A stretch of 64,000 bases of DNA from Calycina herbarum (Eukaryota; Ascomycota; Leotiomycetes; Helotiales; Pezizellaceae). This document shows, one piece after another, positions 22,817 through 33,504 of the stretch (within the stretch, counting starts at the first letter, position 1; each line of letters begins with the position of its first letter). Where the stretch lies: NCBI GenBank assembly GCA_001414485.1, contig LLEY01000007.1, positions 558,001 to 622,000 on the forward strand, read 5' to 3'. The position numbers and the translations under genes are program-made. The notes beneath the pieces are model-generated. The model was given only the letters and a program-made list of their open reading frames with translations. It did not search any database and was not told where the DNA came from.

Positions 22817-22966
22817 TAGTCGTGCTGCCTGTGGGGAACTTTCCAAGAAGCTTTTAACCCTGCGGCTCAACCTTGTTGGAGCTCCCCGCCATTTTTACAA
22901 CCAACATACCCAAACCGAAATTATCTTCCAACCGATTTGACACAGAAACCACAACAAACTCACAAA

Positions 22967-24187
22967 ATGTCTTCCCACGCAACCCGGGGTCAAGACGCCC
23001 TCGCAAAATCCGATTACCCCGCCGCCGTCAAACACCTCACCCTCGCCCTAGAAGACAGCCCCTCACCACTATGGTATATCCAACGCTCGACCGCCTACCA
23101 ACGAACCAACCAATATGAACTCGCCCTCGCAGACGCCAACGATGCAGTTCTCGGTGCTGTCTCCCGATCCAGACGCGAGATGATTGCTACAGCTGAGCTT
23201 CGACGTGGTATCGCGCTCTATAGTTTGGGACGGTTGGGTGATGCGCGTTTGTGCTTTAATTGGGCGCGGAAGTATAATGAGAAGGAGAAGGGATTGACGA
23301 TGTGGTTGGGGAAGGTTGCTAAGGAGTATGATGCTAAGGGGGGTGAGGGGGCGGAGAGTAATAAGACTACTGTTGCTGAGATTCCGGATAAGAAGGCTGT
23401 TGAGAAGAAGGAGGTTAAGCCCAAGGTTGCGGAGGCTACAACTACGACTGTGCCTGTCGATGCGCCAAAGACCGTTACTGCTACGCCGAAGGAGAAGATT
23501 AGACATGAGTGGTATCAATCTACCAACAGCGTTACCATTGAGGTCTTCGCGAAGGGTGTTCCAAAGGACAAGGCTGAGGTTTTGATTGAGGAAGGAAGTG
23601 TAAGTTGCAACTATTTCTTTTCTGAGTCACGATGATGGAGCTAATTGTTATTATAGCTCACGATCAATTTCCCAGTCGAAACCTCAAACAGCACCTACAC
23701 CTACCACGCCACCCCCCTCTTCTCCCCCATCGACCCCTCCAAATCCTCCTACCACATCACCCCGCACAAAATCGAAATCATCCTCCACAAATCCCTCCCC
23801 GGCACAAAATGGTCCTCCCTCGAAGGCACTACACGAATTCCCTCCTCCTCCTCCACCACTGACCAACCAGCCAAGATTCCGGACGCAATCCTCAACCCCG
23901 CACCAAAGGCCGAAAAAGCACCAGTCTACCCTACCTCTTCAAAGACAGGACCTAAGGATTGGGAGAAGTTGGGTGCAGACGAGGAAGTAGACGCTGATGG
24001 AGATGGAGTAAATGATTTCTTCAAGAAGCTGTATAAGGATGCCGATCCGGATACGAGACGGGCTATGATGAAGAGTTATCAGGAGAGTAATGGGACTAGT
24101 CTTAGTACTTCTTGGAGTGATGTTGGATCGAGAACTTTTGAGACGACGCCTCCTGAGGGACTGGAGGCTAAGAAGTGGGAGAGCTAA
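22967..24187 (+). CDS. SGT1: SGT1-like co-chaperone (TPR-CS-SGS)
   Basis: Two exons (22967-23599, 23657-24187) with a 57-bp intron give 387 residues. SGT1 is an Hsp90 adaptor that works with Skp1 in SCF ubiquitin ligases and in kinetochore assembly. Residues 1-115 form the TPR region (RGQDALAKSDYPAAVKHL, PLWYIQRSTAYQRTNQYE). A Lys/Glu/Thr-rich linker follows. The CS domain starts at KIRHEWYQSTNSVTIEVF and continues after the intron through LTINFPVE, HKIEIILHKSLPGTKW. The C-terminal SGS region has GPKDWEKL, DGVNDFFKKLYKDAD, RRAMMKSYQESNGT and LSTSWSDVG. All three domains are complete. Confidence 0.94.
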
Positions 24188-25914
24188 GTCGGATGGTGGC
24201 TATGATGGTGGCACTGGTGGTTGGGAGGACATGTCTTTATCATGATTGATGAAGGTTGAATATGGGATACGAGATTTGAGACATTGCTTTTGCCTTGGAT
24301 GGCTACTCTTGATGCCTGCGATTTTGCTGTGGCATATACCATGGCGTTTGAGGGCAATACTAAAACTTGGCATAGGATAGTGAGTTGTCTTTGTTGCATC
24401 TTCAGGATGGAGATTATATTTAGAGGAGTGAACCCAAATATGAATCTTCTTCTCTTAGTTCTTTCCCTTCATCTCATTTCTTGTCTTGTGGTTCTCGTTT
24501 TAGATGAGCATTATACTTGCGGATGTCTTTGGCCTGCAAAACTACTGTACGAATTAGGTTGTTTATCTCAAGTTCGCATCTATATCTAGCACCTTTAATT
24601 CTTCCTTGGAAGAGGTTCAAAAGAAATCCCAACTCAAGCGAGCTTATGCGAGAAGAATAGGGTTGGATGGATGATTTCGTTTCAGTCTTGGACTTTCAAA
24701 GTTGGCTTCTCTTATACAAAGCAACTACATCCTTACGGTGTATGATTTCTCTCCTTTGGCTTATTTCCTCCAAGAAGTTTCGATCCTGTGAGTCATCCCG
24801 TCCATTTCTCTCTTGGGATTAAAAGAGGGATCATGTAAGACTTACTTGCCTCAATAGGAAGGTGTCTTTACTACCTGGGCATGTTCCTTCCTCCCAAATC
24901 TGTCCTATCTCTGTGAACCGTATCGTATAGCATGACCCTCGGTTGTCGTCTTACAATTGCACGGACCATTGAAAGTTTAAAGGGAGGTTGGCCTGATGGA
25001 GCTTCTTGGGCTTGGGTCTTGGACTATACTAAAGTAGTAAGGTTCACCAGACCGTCATATTAGCATCATTGAAGGATTTCAGGAACAAGGGAAGCACATG
25101 CATATGGAACGCCCCCGTTTGGTTACAATGACTTCGCAGGGAAGGGTAGTATCAAACATGCGGGGAATCAACTTGGTGCGTGGTATAAGGTTAAAGCCAT
25201 TCCGGGATTTTTAAAGTACTTCTATTCTTGAGCTATCATCTTTCTACAAATCTCCGAGTGAGTGAAATACACAAAATACAATGGCAGAAGAAGCAAACAA
25301 CGACCCCCTCGACTCCTCCGTCCCCTTCACCAGCACATCACGCACCCCAAACCTCCCCGTAGTCCTCAAAGACACAAAAATGGATCTTGCTAGGAGTACT
25401 GATATTCGGGAGTGAGGAGTTTGATGTTGGATATGAGGGAATGGCTGAGCGGTTCGTGTTGCATATGATAGTGTCGATATTTGGCTACTAGTTCTGAATG
25501 AGCAAATGTTGTTTCGGATAAAAGTGACTGTGCAATGGGGTACTTGTATGGAAATGCGAAGCCAAAACCTGGCTGGCCAAAGACCAAATTGTTGCCTGCA
25601 AGTTGAACGTGGAACATCCAACGATCAGTTTTCACAATTTCGAAAGACGGCGAAGCAAATGAAGTTCGAGTTTTCCAGAGAATTGCAGGCAACCAGTTGT
25701 ATGAATTCCATCAGCACTCCTCAATCACCAACATCTAACCTCGCTCGTAATCCGAGCCTTCCGGACTCCACACACATCCCCAAATTCCAATAACGCCATG
25801 CTCCAAACAATGCAGCCAAAAATCTGCTTGCTATTCGTGTTCCCAGATTCTCATAACTTATTGTCGTCCATCTTCCGTGTCGTTCTGCAATCCGGCGTCG
25901 AGATTCGAGGAGCC
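24188..25914. other. intergenic, one weak small frame
   Basis: No convincing gene. A 44-codon frame at 25281-25415 has coding-like C-ending codons (listed separately). The rest is featureless. Confidence 0.45.
25281..25415 (+). CDS. short ORF, possible remnant of a lost gene
   Basis: Starts MAEEANNDPLDSSVPF and runs 44 residues. The first 35 codons strongly prefer C in third position, unlike surrounding intergenic sequence, then the bias ends abruptly. No signal peptide or known motif. It may be a truncated gene fragment rather than a gene. Confidence 0.2.
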   Translation: MAEEANNDPLDSSVPFTSTSRTPNLPVVLKDTKMDLARSTDIRE

Positions 25915-26489
25915 TCAAAGACCGAGCATCCGTCGACAACTCTCCCTAACCTTCTCCTCATACTCGGGTCTCCGTTCCCTCCACATCTTCGCAGCCTCGA
26001 CATTGGCAGGACTCTCATCATTGGGCTCTGCCAACATGCTCATAACACTAATCAATATCTTCTCGACGCTTTGAATCGGTGACCAACGTTCGCTCGCGTG
26101 CTCGTAGTGGTTTGGGTCGTCTCCGGGTGGGTGGAGGATAGAGATACAGACTAGACCGCTTGGATAAACTGCCATCTATTAGCACACCATCTCATCTTCC
26201 CAACATTCCTCCCTTGAACACGAAAAAAACCTTTACACTCACCATTCGGATGCCACACCTCCCCCAAAAACCTCATACTCGGCGGCGCCAACGGGTAATC
26301 CTTAGGAAATTTCAACTCAGCAGGAAAGACGCCGCCTTCAAATGGCGTTCCCTCTGGCCCTTGGATGAGGGCTTCCCAGTAGAGGAGGTCGTCTTCGGAG
26401 ACGGGGCCCGCTGTTATGCCCTCGGGGGGGTTGTTGGAGAGCATTCTGTATTCTTGGAAGAGACGGCGTTGGGCGGTTGTTGTTGCCAT
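25915..26489 (-). CDS. UBC7: ubiquitin-conjugating enzyme E2, Ubc7/UBE2G class
   Basis: Two exons (26489-26243, 26168-25915) give 166 residues. Ubc7 charges ubiquitin and works with Hrd1/Doa10-type ligases in ER-associated degradation. The E2 fold is complete: N-terminal helix [12 protein letters not shown], the [16 protein letters not shown] strand block with HPN, and the catalytic Cys at about residue 90 in [12 protein letters not shown]. After it comes the acidic insertion [17 protein letters not shown], characteristic of the Ubc7/UBE2G/Cdc34 group. The intron is 74 bp and falls after HPN. The C-terminal helices ([15 protein letters not shown]) are intact. Confidence 0.94.
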
Positions 26490-28344
26490 CTTGGCTGTTT
26501 ATTTTGGCTTCTGTTTCTGCTGCAGGTTTTGGGTCTGTTGAATAGGTAGAGGCCTTGGGTATTTGGTGTTGTTGGTGTTATGGTAACGATGATGTAGCTT
26601 TCGAAGATGTGAATGGTGGCATGGATGGCCGGGCCGAGATCGGAGAGGGGTTGGTCCGAGATCTCCGAAAGCCCTACCGGGAGTTATTCAATCACTCACC
26701 CCAATTTACCATACTCTTACTATCGCGTTATATTCATTCGTGTTGACTCATTCACTTCTGATAGTTTTGATACTTTAGTTACTTCGCCACGAGCTTCCCC
26801 GATCTCTATTGTATACACTTCCTGAATTGACGAGCCCCTCTTGATACTGTATTATACCACTTTCAGGTCTTTCTTTTTGAATCTACTCACTACAAGTAGT
26901 TCGTTCCAATTGGATCAGCTAATTAGATCAATTTCGAGCTCCTTGGAAGTTCAATTCAACGCATTTTTATAAGTTCCACCACCACCACCTATCAACGAGT
27001 TACGGGCCACCATGATACCAAAGCCGTCGCAAAACATTTCATTGCACATCGCATTCACCAATGACGCTATAAAACACAGCTACCCGACGCTAAAAATAAC
27101 CTTAATCACCCCTGCCCGCACTAGTATTTCTCCCTCCGCTGCTTTTACAACGTTAAACTTTGACAGAGTCACTCTTGTGATATTTGTTAGCAACACACCA
27201 AAAAGTCACCACCTCAGATTTCCTTGATACTAGTATGTAGAGTTAAAACTAAGTCACATGGCAATGAGGAATAATTTATTTTTAAATTAGAGGTTGAGGG
27301 CGCAAAGTTATTAAGAATGCGCCTGAGGGCGATAAAAGCAGCTCTCGAGATTTTTTTGCGACGTGCAACAAAACGGAAGTACCCCGGTAGCTAGCGGGCG
27401 CTAGCGGGAAGGTGGGACTAGCGCGAGGATTAGTGTGGATTGGGGTTAGGGTTTGTAGCACGGTTCAATATAGTATATGGTGAAAATTCCGAGACAGAGA
27501 AGCGAAATTAGCGCCGGCCCCTCCCATTTCAATAAAAACATGTTATTCTAGTCTTTCGGAGCCTCGTTCAATATAGGAGTTCTGATCAGGTTCGAGTCTT
27601 TTTGGAGAAATGGAGCTGAAATACATTCATCCTGTTATTCACTCTTAGGACGTTGAGGTGTTATTCTCACCAGTGCTTAGCGATTGAGTTGTCAAATAGT
27701 GAGACGATTCTTCTCGAGGGTTACTACTAAAAAATTGTTTTGACGCTCTGTGTCAAGGTCTATGTTTCCTTCCCAACCTGATCTTGTGTTTCAGGGTAGT
27801 TGACTCGATTTTTGCATGTTAAAAAACGAGTCTAGCAATTAATGTGCCTAAATTTTCAATTGATTCATGCCCAAAGCTGAAGTTAAAGTGAGAAAGGAGT
27901 GCGGGGGGAAGGGGTTATGTGGGGTTAGTATGAATTCTTGAATTCAGCTATGAGTTCCATGTGCTTAGAATCCCTCTTTCTGGCACTCATTAGATATAAT
28001 AGCTTTGGGGTGGAAAAAATGAAACCAAAGGCTAGAATTGATTACCCTACTCAACATATGTTCTCTCCAATTACGACGGCAACTACTCTTTAGCCATTAC
28101 CTGCACAGTTCAACTTGTTCGTTGTCTTACAAACCAAGAATTACAAACCATTGTTCTCATTGCAATGAGCGAGCGAACGCCGAAAGGTATCCATTCCATC
28201 TTTTCCACATTTCCTTTGTCCCAATTTTTACACCAAGGAAAAACTTTTCGCCTATCACAAATAAGCCTCACAGAGCACCCAAAATACATCCGTTTGCCTA
28301 TATGTCGGGATTTCGGCCATTTGAACATTACCCAATAGATGTGA

Positions 28345-28470
28345 GAAATGATTAGATTTGATTAGATTAATGGCCATCAATCTAATCTAATCAACACTTT
28401 TTAGGCGTTAATCATAATCTAATCTAATCTAATCACATTAATCAGATTAATAATCGATTAATTGATTAAT
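28345..28470. repeat. AATCTAATC-type simple repeat with inverted halves
   Basis: Runs of GATTAGATT on the left and AATCTAATC in the middle make an imperfect inverted repeat around 28375, followed by more AATCTA units. It could fold into a hairpin. The right end reads GTGCTCACGCTG, which resembles a hAT-type end, but no matching left end or target duplication was found. Confidence 0.55.
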
Positions 28471-29323
28471 TTGTGCTCACGCTGGAGGAATATTTCCAAA
28501 ACAATGGACGTACAAAATTCTTTGAAAATAGAATGGAATAAAGTTAATGTTAGCAAGAAGAAGAAAGTCTTTCGAATAAAGTTGTTGGATAAGTAATGTT
28601 AGTTGACGTAACCAGAATATATTTGCGAATCGGAAATTTGATGAGGCTGATGTTGATTGGGAAGTTGAAGTGAACAAGAACAACCGGTATCTTTTCGGTG
28701 TCAAATATAGCGAGGACTGACTTTTGCCATCACCTACTCTGATACTGTACCTTTTGGAAAAAAGTATAAGTATGCGACCTAAAATGGGTGCTTCACTAGC
28801 TATATCCTGTCAATGATAAAAATAGTAACTCTTAGGATGATTTCTCACGTTTATACGTTGTGCGAAATCTAATACCTCTCTACTTTGATATATTGCCACA
28901 GAGCTACTAGAAAACATCAATCGCCTGCTCTCTTTTCCTAAATTCTTGCTCCACTCTAGTGCTTTTTGAAACATACCAAAAAAAAGTTTGGGAGAATCAG
29001 AGACCTCAGTTTTTAAAGAATATTTGACTTCCCATGTGCCCATATTAGATGACATGGTAGGTTCACCGAAAACCGAGTTCCATTGGATACGAACTGATAC
29101 ATCAAACAAGGATAAGATTGTCTTCTTGATTCTCGCTTAAGTCACGTGCCTGAAGCAGCTTTCAAAAACAATTCAATGCGCTAGGAATGAAGCATCGAAT
29201 AAGATAAATTCCATTAAACTATTTCCGGGATCCATTGTTTCTTTGCCTACACGAGTCCGACCAGGCTCCATTGTTATTACTTTGTGGCTTTCAAAACTTT
29301 GCAGGCAACCTTACATTTCTTGT

Positions 29324-29583
29324 AAAACACTACCAGCACCAACGCCAATCAACTCTTCAATCTCTTCGCTAACACAGAAACGTGATGTCTAAAATGAGAT
29401 TCCCGCAGCATTTGTTGCATATCGAGTAACACACTACCAGCACCAACACCAATCAACTCTTCAATCTCTTCGCTAACACTGTCCAAAATGAGATTCCCGC
29501 AGCATTTGTTGCACATCGAGCAAAACACTACCAGCACCAACACCAATCAACTCTTCAATCTCTTCGCCAACACTGTCCAAAAT
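29324..29583. repeat. tandem repeat, about 94-104 bp unit, nearly three copies
   Basis: The words ACTACCAGCACCAAC, CCAATCAACTCTTCAATCTC and GAGATTCCCGCAGCATTTG recur. The TACCAG word is at 29331, 29435 and 29529, giving periods of 104 and 94 bp. The first unit has an extra about 10 bp (CAGAAACGTG). The third copy is truncated. Unit lengths are not multiples of three, so this is not a coding repeat. Confidence 0.85.
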
Positions 29584-29811
29584 GTTGTTGCATCGTTTCT
29601 TCTCGATTAATTACGAACAATGATTTGCTGAAAACGTAGTAGTCGGATGTAATAAAATTTGAAGAGGTTGGGAGAAGGTCAGCCACATTGACAGCCACTT
29701 GCCCCTCTTTTCCCCCTTCGGGACTGAGGTGCATAATTTGTTGCACATCGTTTCTTCTCAATTATTTACGAACAATGATTTGCTGAAAACGTGGTAGTCG
29801 GATGTAACACA
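29583..29811. repeat. direct repeat, about 75 bp, two copies 155 bp apart
   Basis: The blocks at about 29583 and 29738 both begin TTGTTGCA, continue ATCGTTTCTTCTC, then ATTACGAACAATGATTTGC, and end ACGT(A/G)GTAGTCGGATGTAA. The copies are over 90 percent alike by eye. They abut the tandem array on its right side and share its TTGTTGCA word. Confidence 0.8.
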
Positions 29812-30076
29812 AGGGCCAACAGCTTATTCAAACTCAACTCAACTTGATCTGTGAAGCAATATCAGTATTTATATCATTCTCTCGTCATATCCGAAATAGT
29901 CTATACTAACGAGGAGGAGCATCGAATTGCCATACTGCTTCAATAGAGTTGTCCGGTCCTTCTTCAGGCGAGATGTGGAACGGCAATGTGATATTAGCTC
30001 GACCCTGAGTGAATTCCATATTTGTAGTCGAGTCCTGGTCTTCGCCACTCAAAGCACAAAGTCCCAGTTTTCCAGT

Positions 30077-30484
30077 CTAGTCTAGACGTTCTAGAGTTGC
30101 AGCGAGCTCAGCAACGAACGGTTGAAAATGATGGACCTCGGGCTGTGGTACTTCTTGGTAGGTAAATTCATATGGGCTTACACCATTCTTGGTGAAAACC
30201 CATGCGCTACCTTTCACGTCGTCAAGCTGTTGTGCAAGACTTGAAGTTTTCCAAGGCACGGCGACTGAACCGATGTTAACCAGCATTTCGTCTTCCTCGA
30301 GTGAAAAATGGTTATGAAGCAGGATTATTCCGAAGAGCTTCTCAACACCGTGCTTAATGAAGACCTGTCCGATTTCTTTTGTCAATAGGTCGATATCTGA
30401 TGACTTCAAATTGTTCCCAGCATCCATGATGTTGGGAAGAGAGTTGTAGTCATGAGTGGAGTACGGGAGGACGGAGAGTGCCAT
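30077..30484 (-). CDS. hypothetical protein ending at an in-frame TAG inside a longer open frame
   Basis: The ATG at 30484 opens a 135-residue frame (MALSVLPYSTHDYNSLPN) containing FGIILLHNHFSLEEDE and VAVPWKTSS, a pattern I associate loosely with an uncharacterised fungal family. After TAG at 30077-30079 the same frame continues for 57 more codons to 29906 (GKLGLCALSGEDQDS, RANITLPFHISPEE), with coding-like composition. No GT-AG intron removes the stop. Either the gene is truncated by a nonsense mutation, or only the short product is made. No signal peptide or membrane segment is present. Confidence 0.5.
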   Translation of the reverse strand: MALSVLPYSTHDYNSLPNIMDAGNNLKSSDIDLLTKEIGQVFIKHGVEKLFGIILLHNHFSLEEDEMLVNIGSVAVPWKTSSLAQQLDDVKGSAWVFTKNGVSPYEFTYQEVPQPEVHHFQPFVAELAATLERLD

Positions 30485-31239
30485 GTTGTCGATTTCAATT
30501 GAGTTGAGAAGAATAACAACAGGATCATAAATTACAAGTAAGATGCTTGCAAAGTGCACAAGGAAGTCTGATGGGTGCAACCTGAATTCCTATAGAAATT
30601 TCAAACTCGCCTGCTTTCCCCTCTTATCTCATTCTTTGTTTCTCAATTATACAGGAGCTTTAGAAATATGAAGTCTTACCCGATGTTGCACCTGAGTATT
30701 AAAGAAGCCCAAGCCCAAAATGCCACTTTTGGGCCACACTGCATCCGGGTTTCTCCTAATTGTAGAAGAACAATAGTCTAACTGGACGATAACCAGCACC
30801 ATTGACATAAATTGTGACGTGTTGTCAAAGAGTAGTCAAAACCAAAGTATCTCAGCTAAAACAGCCAGCATTCTTGCATGAACATGGATATCACTAACAG
30901 ATAAAGGTTTCTCAAAAGGCCCCACTATAATCTAGTCTAGTAGAACAGCCACTCCACCATATAGCGTTTCATTTCTTTCAAAAAATGCACATCTTTTCCA
31001 GAAACGCTATTTAGGCAAGCAATAGTATTGGTTCTTGATCTCAAACTACATGGCGGGATTTTCGGAAACAGAACAATAATGATTTGATTGTCATGCTATT
31101 CGGAAGGTCACTGGGATGGATCAAGTGCTCTGTGATGAATTGTATTGTGCGAATACAATTTGGTGCTGATATTGAAATAATTGATGGATCTCTGAGACCT
31201 TGTAATGGAACAGTTCCTTGTTTTCTCGAGATCTAAGAC
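30485..31239. other. intergenic, nothing recognised
   Basis: A short hairpin-like pair (GCCCAAAATG and CTTTTGGGCC) near 30712-30735 is the only structure noticed. Confidence 0.45.
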
Positions 31240-32646
31240 TCACCTCTGTCCTTTTATTTCCTGGTCCCAAAAAGCAACAAGTTCTCGAAGGCCAAGCCTC
31301 TCATTCGGATCCACCTTCAAACACCTCTGTACCACCCCCTTCCAACTATCTGGTATGTCATGAGATGAATTCCAATTGACCAGTACATCATCCGTGCTTT
31401 CCACATCTTCAAACCTTTCCATGTCCGTTTGATCTAGCAACATCCACATAGATCGTCCAAGGCTAAAGACCTCAGCTAGTTCTAGGGCTTTGGGGCAGGT
31501 CTTGCTCCACTCCAGAAACACATTCCAGATATTCCAGCCATTTTCACCAGGCGTAGTCAATGGCATATTTCGCCGTTCAGGACCGGAGTATTCTGTGTAT
31601 CGAAGGGTAGAATTTCCGTCTTCCGTCAATTCCTCTACGTCCCAAGTACCGTCAATCTCTGGAGCAGCGGTTGTAACAGGGGCATCACATTGTTCCCAAT
31701 CAATCAGGACAAGTTTGTCATCTTCATCGAGCAGAAAATTGCCGGGTTTGATGTCCATGTGGTAGGTGTGTGCAACTAAGTGGGTGTGTGCGAGAGCGGA
31801 AGCCATCTCGTAACACCATTGTGCTTTTCGTGAGAGTGGTATGCGTTGACCGGATTCCACGTTCTTCTGTATTCGCTCGGCAAGTGTTCCGTTTGGAAGG
31901 AATGGATAGAGACTGCCGGACACAAATGGTTTGTCCTCGCCAAACTTGTTTATGGTCACCAGAGGTTCTGGGGGTGGCATAATGTTGGGATGTGGTGGCA
32001 TGTTGGCAAGGAGCTCCAAAGATCTGTAGTAGACTTTAATATCTTCCTCGATGAGGCCGCTCTCGTAACCGAACAGGTATGTTCTAAAGTCTATTCCTTT
32101 GAAACGCAATTTTGGGTTGGGCTGCTGAGAATCGTACACAAGTGTGGAACAACCTCTTCCTCCGAGCTGCTCCAGTCGTACTAGATCTTTCATCTCAACG
32201 TTGGCAACGGATTGCTTGAGCGAAGGTTGATCAAGGGTAGAGAGATGGTCGACATAATCGTTGAAGAGCTTTTCATGACAATGATTCCAAACAGTTCTAG
32301 GTAGATCTTTAAGGTAGAAGTCGTATACGTCGATTATAACATCCACGTCTTTGATACCCGGCCGACTGGAGCATTCAACCCAGACTTTTGCAACTGCTGT
32401 CCATATAGCGCTACGCATAGAAGCTCGATCCGGGAAGGTATTAAACTCGCCGTCGACCTCTCGATCATGATAGCAGTTCACTATTCGCGTCGCTAGAGAA
32501 GATGATGCTTGAGAATCGATTGTAAAGCGGAAAATCAATGTTTTTCCAAGCCCGTAAGCCTGAGCAAAGACAATCGTCTCGAGGTCGTTACCCCAAATCC
32601 ACTCCCCCGTCACGCCCAGGGCATTCAACTCGTCTTGGTCTCCCAT
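31240..32646 (-). CDS. divergent fungal protein-kinase-like protein
   Basis: A single 468-residue frame. The N-terminal half (1-165) is not a known domain. A kinase-like fold follows. The catalytic loop HMDIKPGNFLL at residues 296-306 keeps Asp, Lys and Asn. Where DFG is expected there is IDWE at 315-318, a substitution known in some fungal kinase-like families. A glycine loop is recognisable as LGGRGCST at about 161-168. The substrate-lobe segments EVFSLGRSMWMLL and RCLKVDPNERLGL look like kinase helices F to I. Activity is plausible but unproven because the metal-binding motif is altered. The role is unknown. Intronless, unlike most neighbours. Confidence 0.75.
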   Translation of the reverse strand: MGDQDELNALGVTGEWIWGNDLETIVFAQAYGLGKTLIFRFTIDSQASSSLATRIVNCYHDREVDGEFNTFPDRASMRSAIWTAVAKVWVECSSRPGIKDVDVIIDVYDFYLKDLPRTVWNHCHEKLFNDYVDHLSTLDQPSLKQSVANVEMKDLVRLEQLGGRGCSTLVYDSQQPNPKLRFKGIDFRTYLFGYESGLIEEDIKVYYRSLELLANMPPHPNIMPPPEPLVTINKFGEDKPFVSGSLYPFLPNGTLAERIQKNVESGQRIPLSRKAQWCYEMASALAHTHLVAHTYHMDIKPGNFLLDEDDKLVLIDWEQCDAPVTTAAPEIDGTWDVEELTEDGNSTLRYTEYSGPERRNMPLTTPGENGWNIWNVFLEWSKTCPKALELAEVFSLGRSMWMLLDQTDMERFEDVESTDDVLVNWNSSHDIPDSWKGVVQRCLKVDPNERLGLRELVAFWDQEIKGQR

Positions 32647-33504
32647 TTTGGTATTTGAGAATAGGGCTCGATGGGAAATAACTGAGGAAAATAGAATGAA
32701 GCTTTTTATGTCTCTCGACGCCTGTGGCGCATTTGATGAGAATGCACGCTTCTTTGTCGCTCAAGATCTGGCGAAGGTCTCCTAAACACGCCGTATGACT
32801 CATATTTTTGGGCCGAGTTGACTTAACCAACAGCATGTAGTGCCATTGAAGGTGTGGAAAGTTCTAACATTCTGACTACTTTGTAGTTACGTTCGCTCCT
32901 GCCACCAAAATATTGAAATGATATTGGCACGTGATTGTGTTTCATGCTGCTGCGGGTAAATTTCGATCAACGAAACAGCCACGTGATCGCGCTTCCTTAT
33001 CATTCCAGGTTTTCTGCCGTCTAATCTCCTTCCTAAAATTCTCATCAGATTATTTTTTATCACAAGTATTATACCCCGCGCGCGTTGGAGAACGGCCAAT
33101 GAACTTGGCGCCAATGTCTGATAAGCCTTACCACAGCTGGGACAAGAGCGCCACCCTATCATTGGCGTTCTTGTGCTGTTGTCACTCGAATTACCGTCGA
33201 GTGTGGGGTATCAAGTACGACGACGCGTGCGATTGCCAGACCTGGTGCTTGTAGGCGTGGCGATTAGAGCTTCGAAGATGGGATGCAATAGGATGATTCT
33301 TATCGTTTCATCTCCAATGTTTGTTTTATATATTCAACTGTGTGCCATCTTCCGGTTGTCCATTTACTCGTTTGTTATTGTCTTACATTGTTTTCGACCA
33401 AGTCTCACCTAATTCCGTTGGTGGTGTAACAAGACCGGATTTTTAAACTTCCCCGCATCCAGGAAGAACTCCGTGGGAGGAAGATAAAACATAACGTCAC
33501 CACA
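32647..33504. other. intergenic, divergent promoter region
   Basis: It lies between the divergent kinase-like and transporter genes. No other feature supported. Confidence 0.5.

Larger units (their letters stand above)
26490..29905. other. long gene-poor stretch
   Basis: About 3.4 kb with no supported gene. It contains an AATCT-type simple repeat at 28.35-28.47 kb and tandem and direct repeats at 29.32-29.81 kb (separate entries). A minus-strand frame at 28810-29109 matches nothing I know. Confidence 0.5.

Noticed and set aside
23069..23518. 149-codon minus-strand frame inside SGT1
   Set aside because: It is the antisense shadow of the SGT1 TPR exon and linker.
28345..28490. possible second hAT MITE ending CACGCTG
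   Set aside because: Only one hAT-like end was seen; the GAGGAATA after it recurs at 27264 but is not followed by a matching end.
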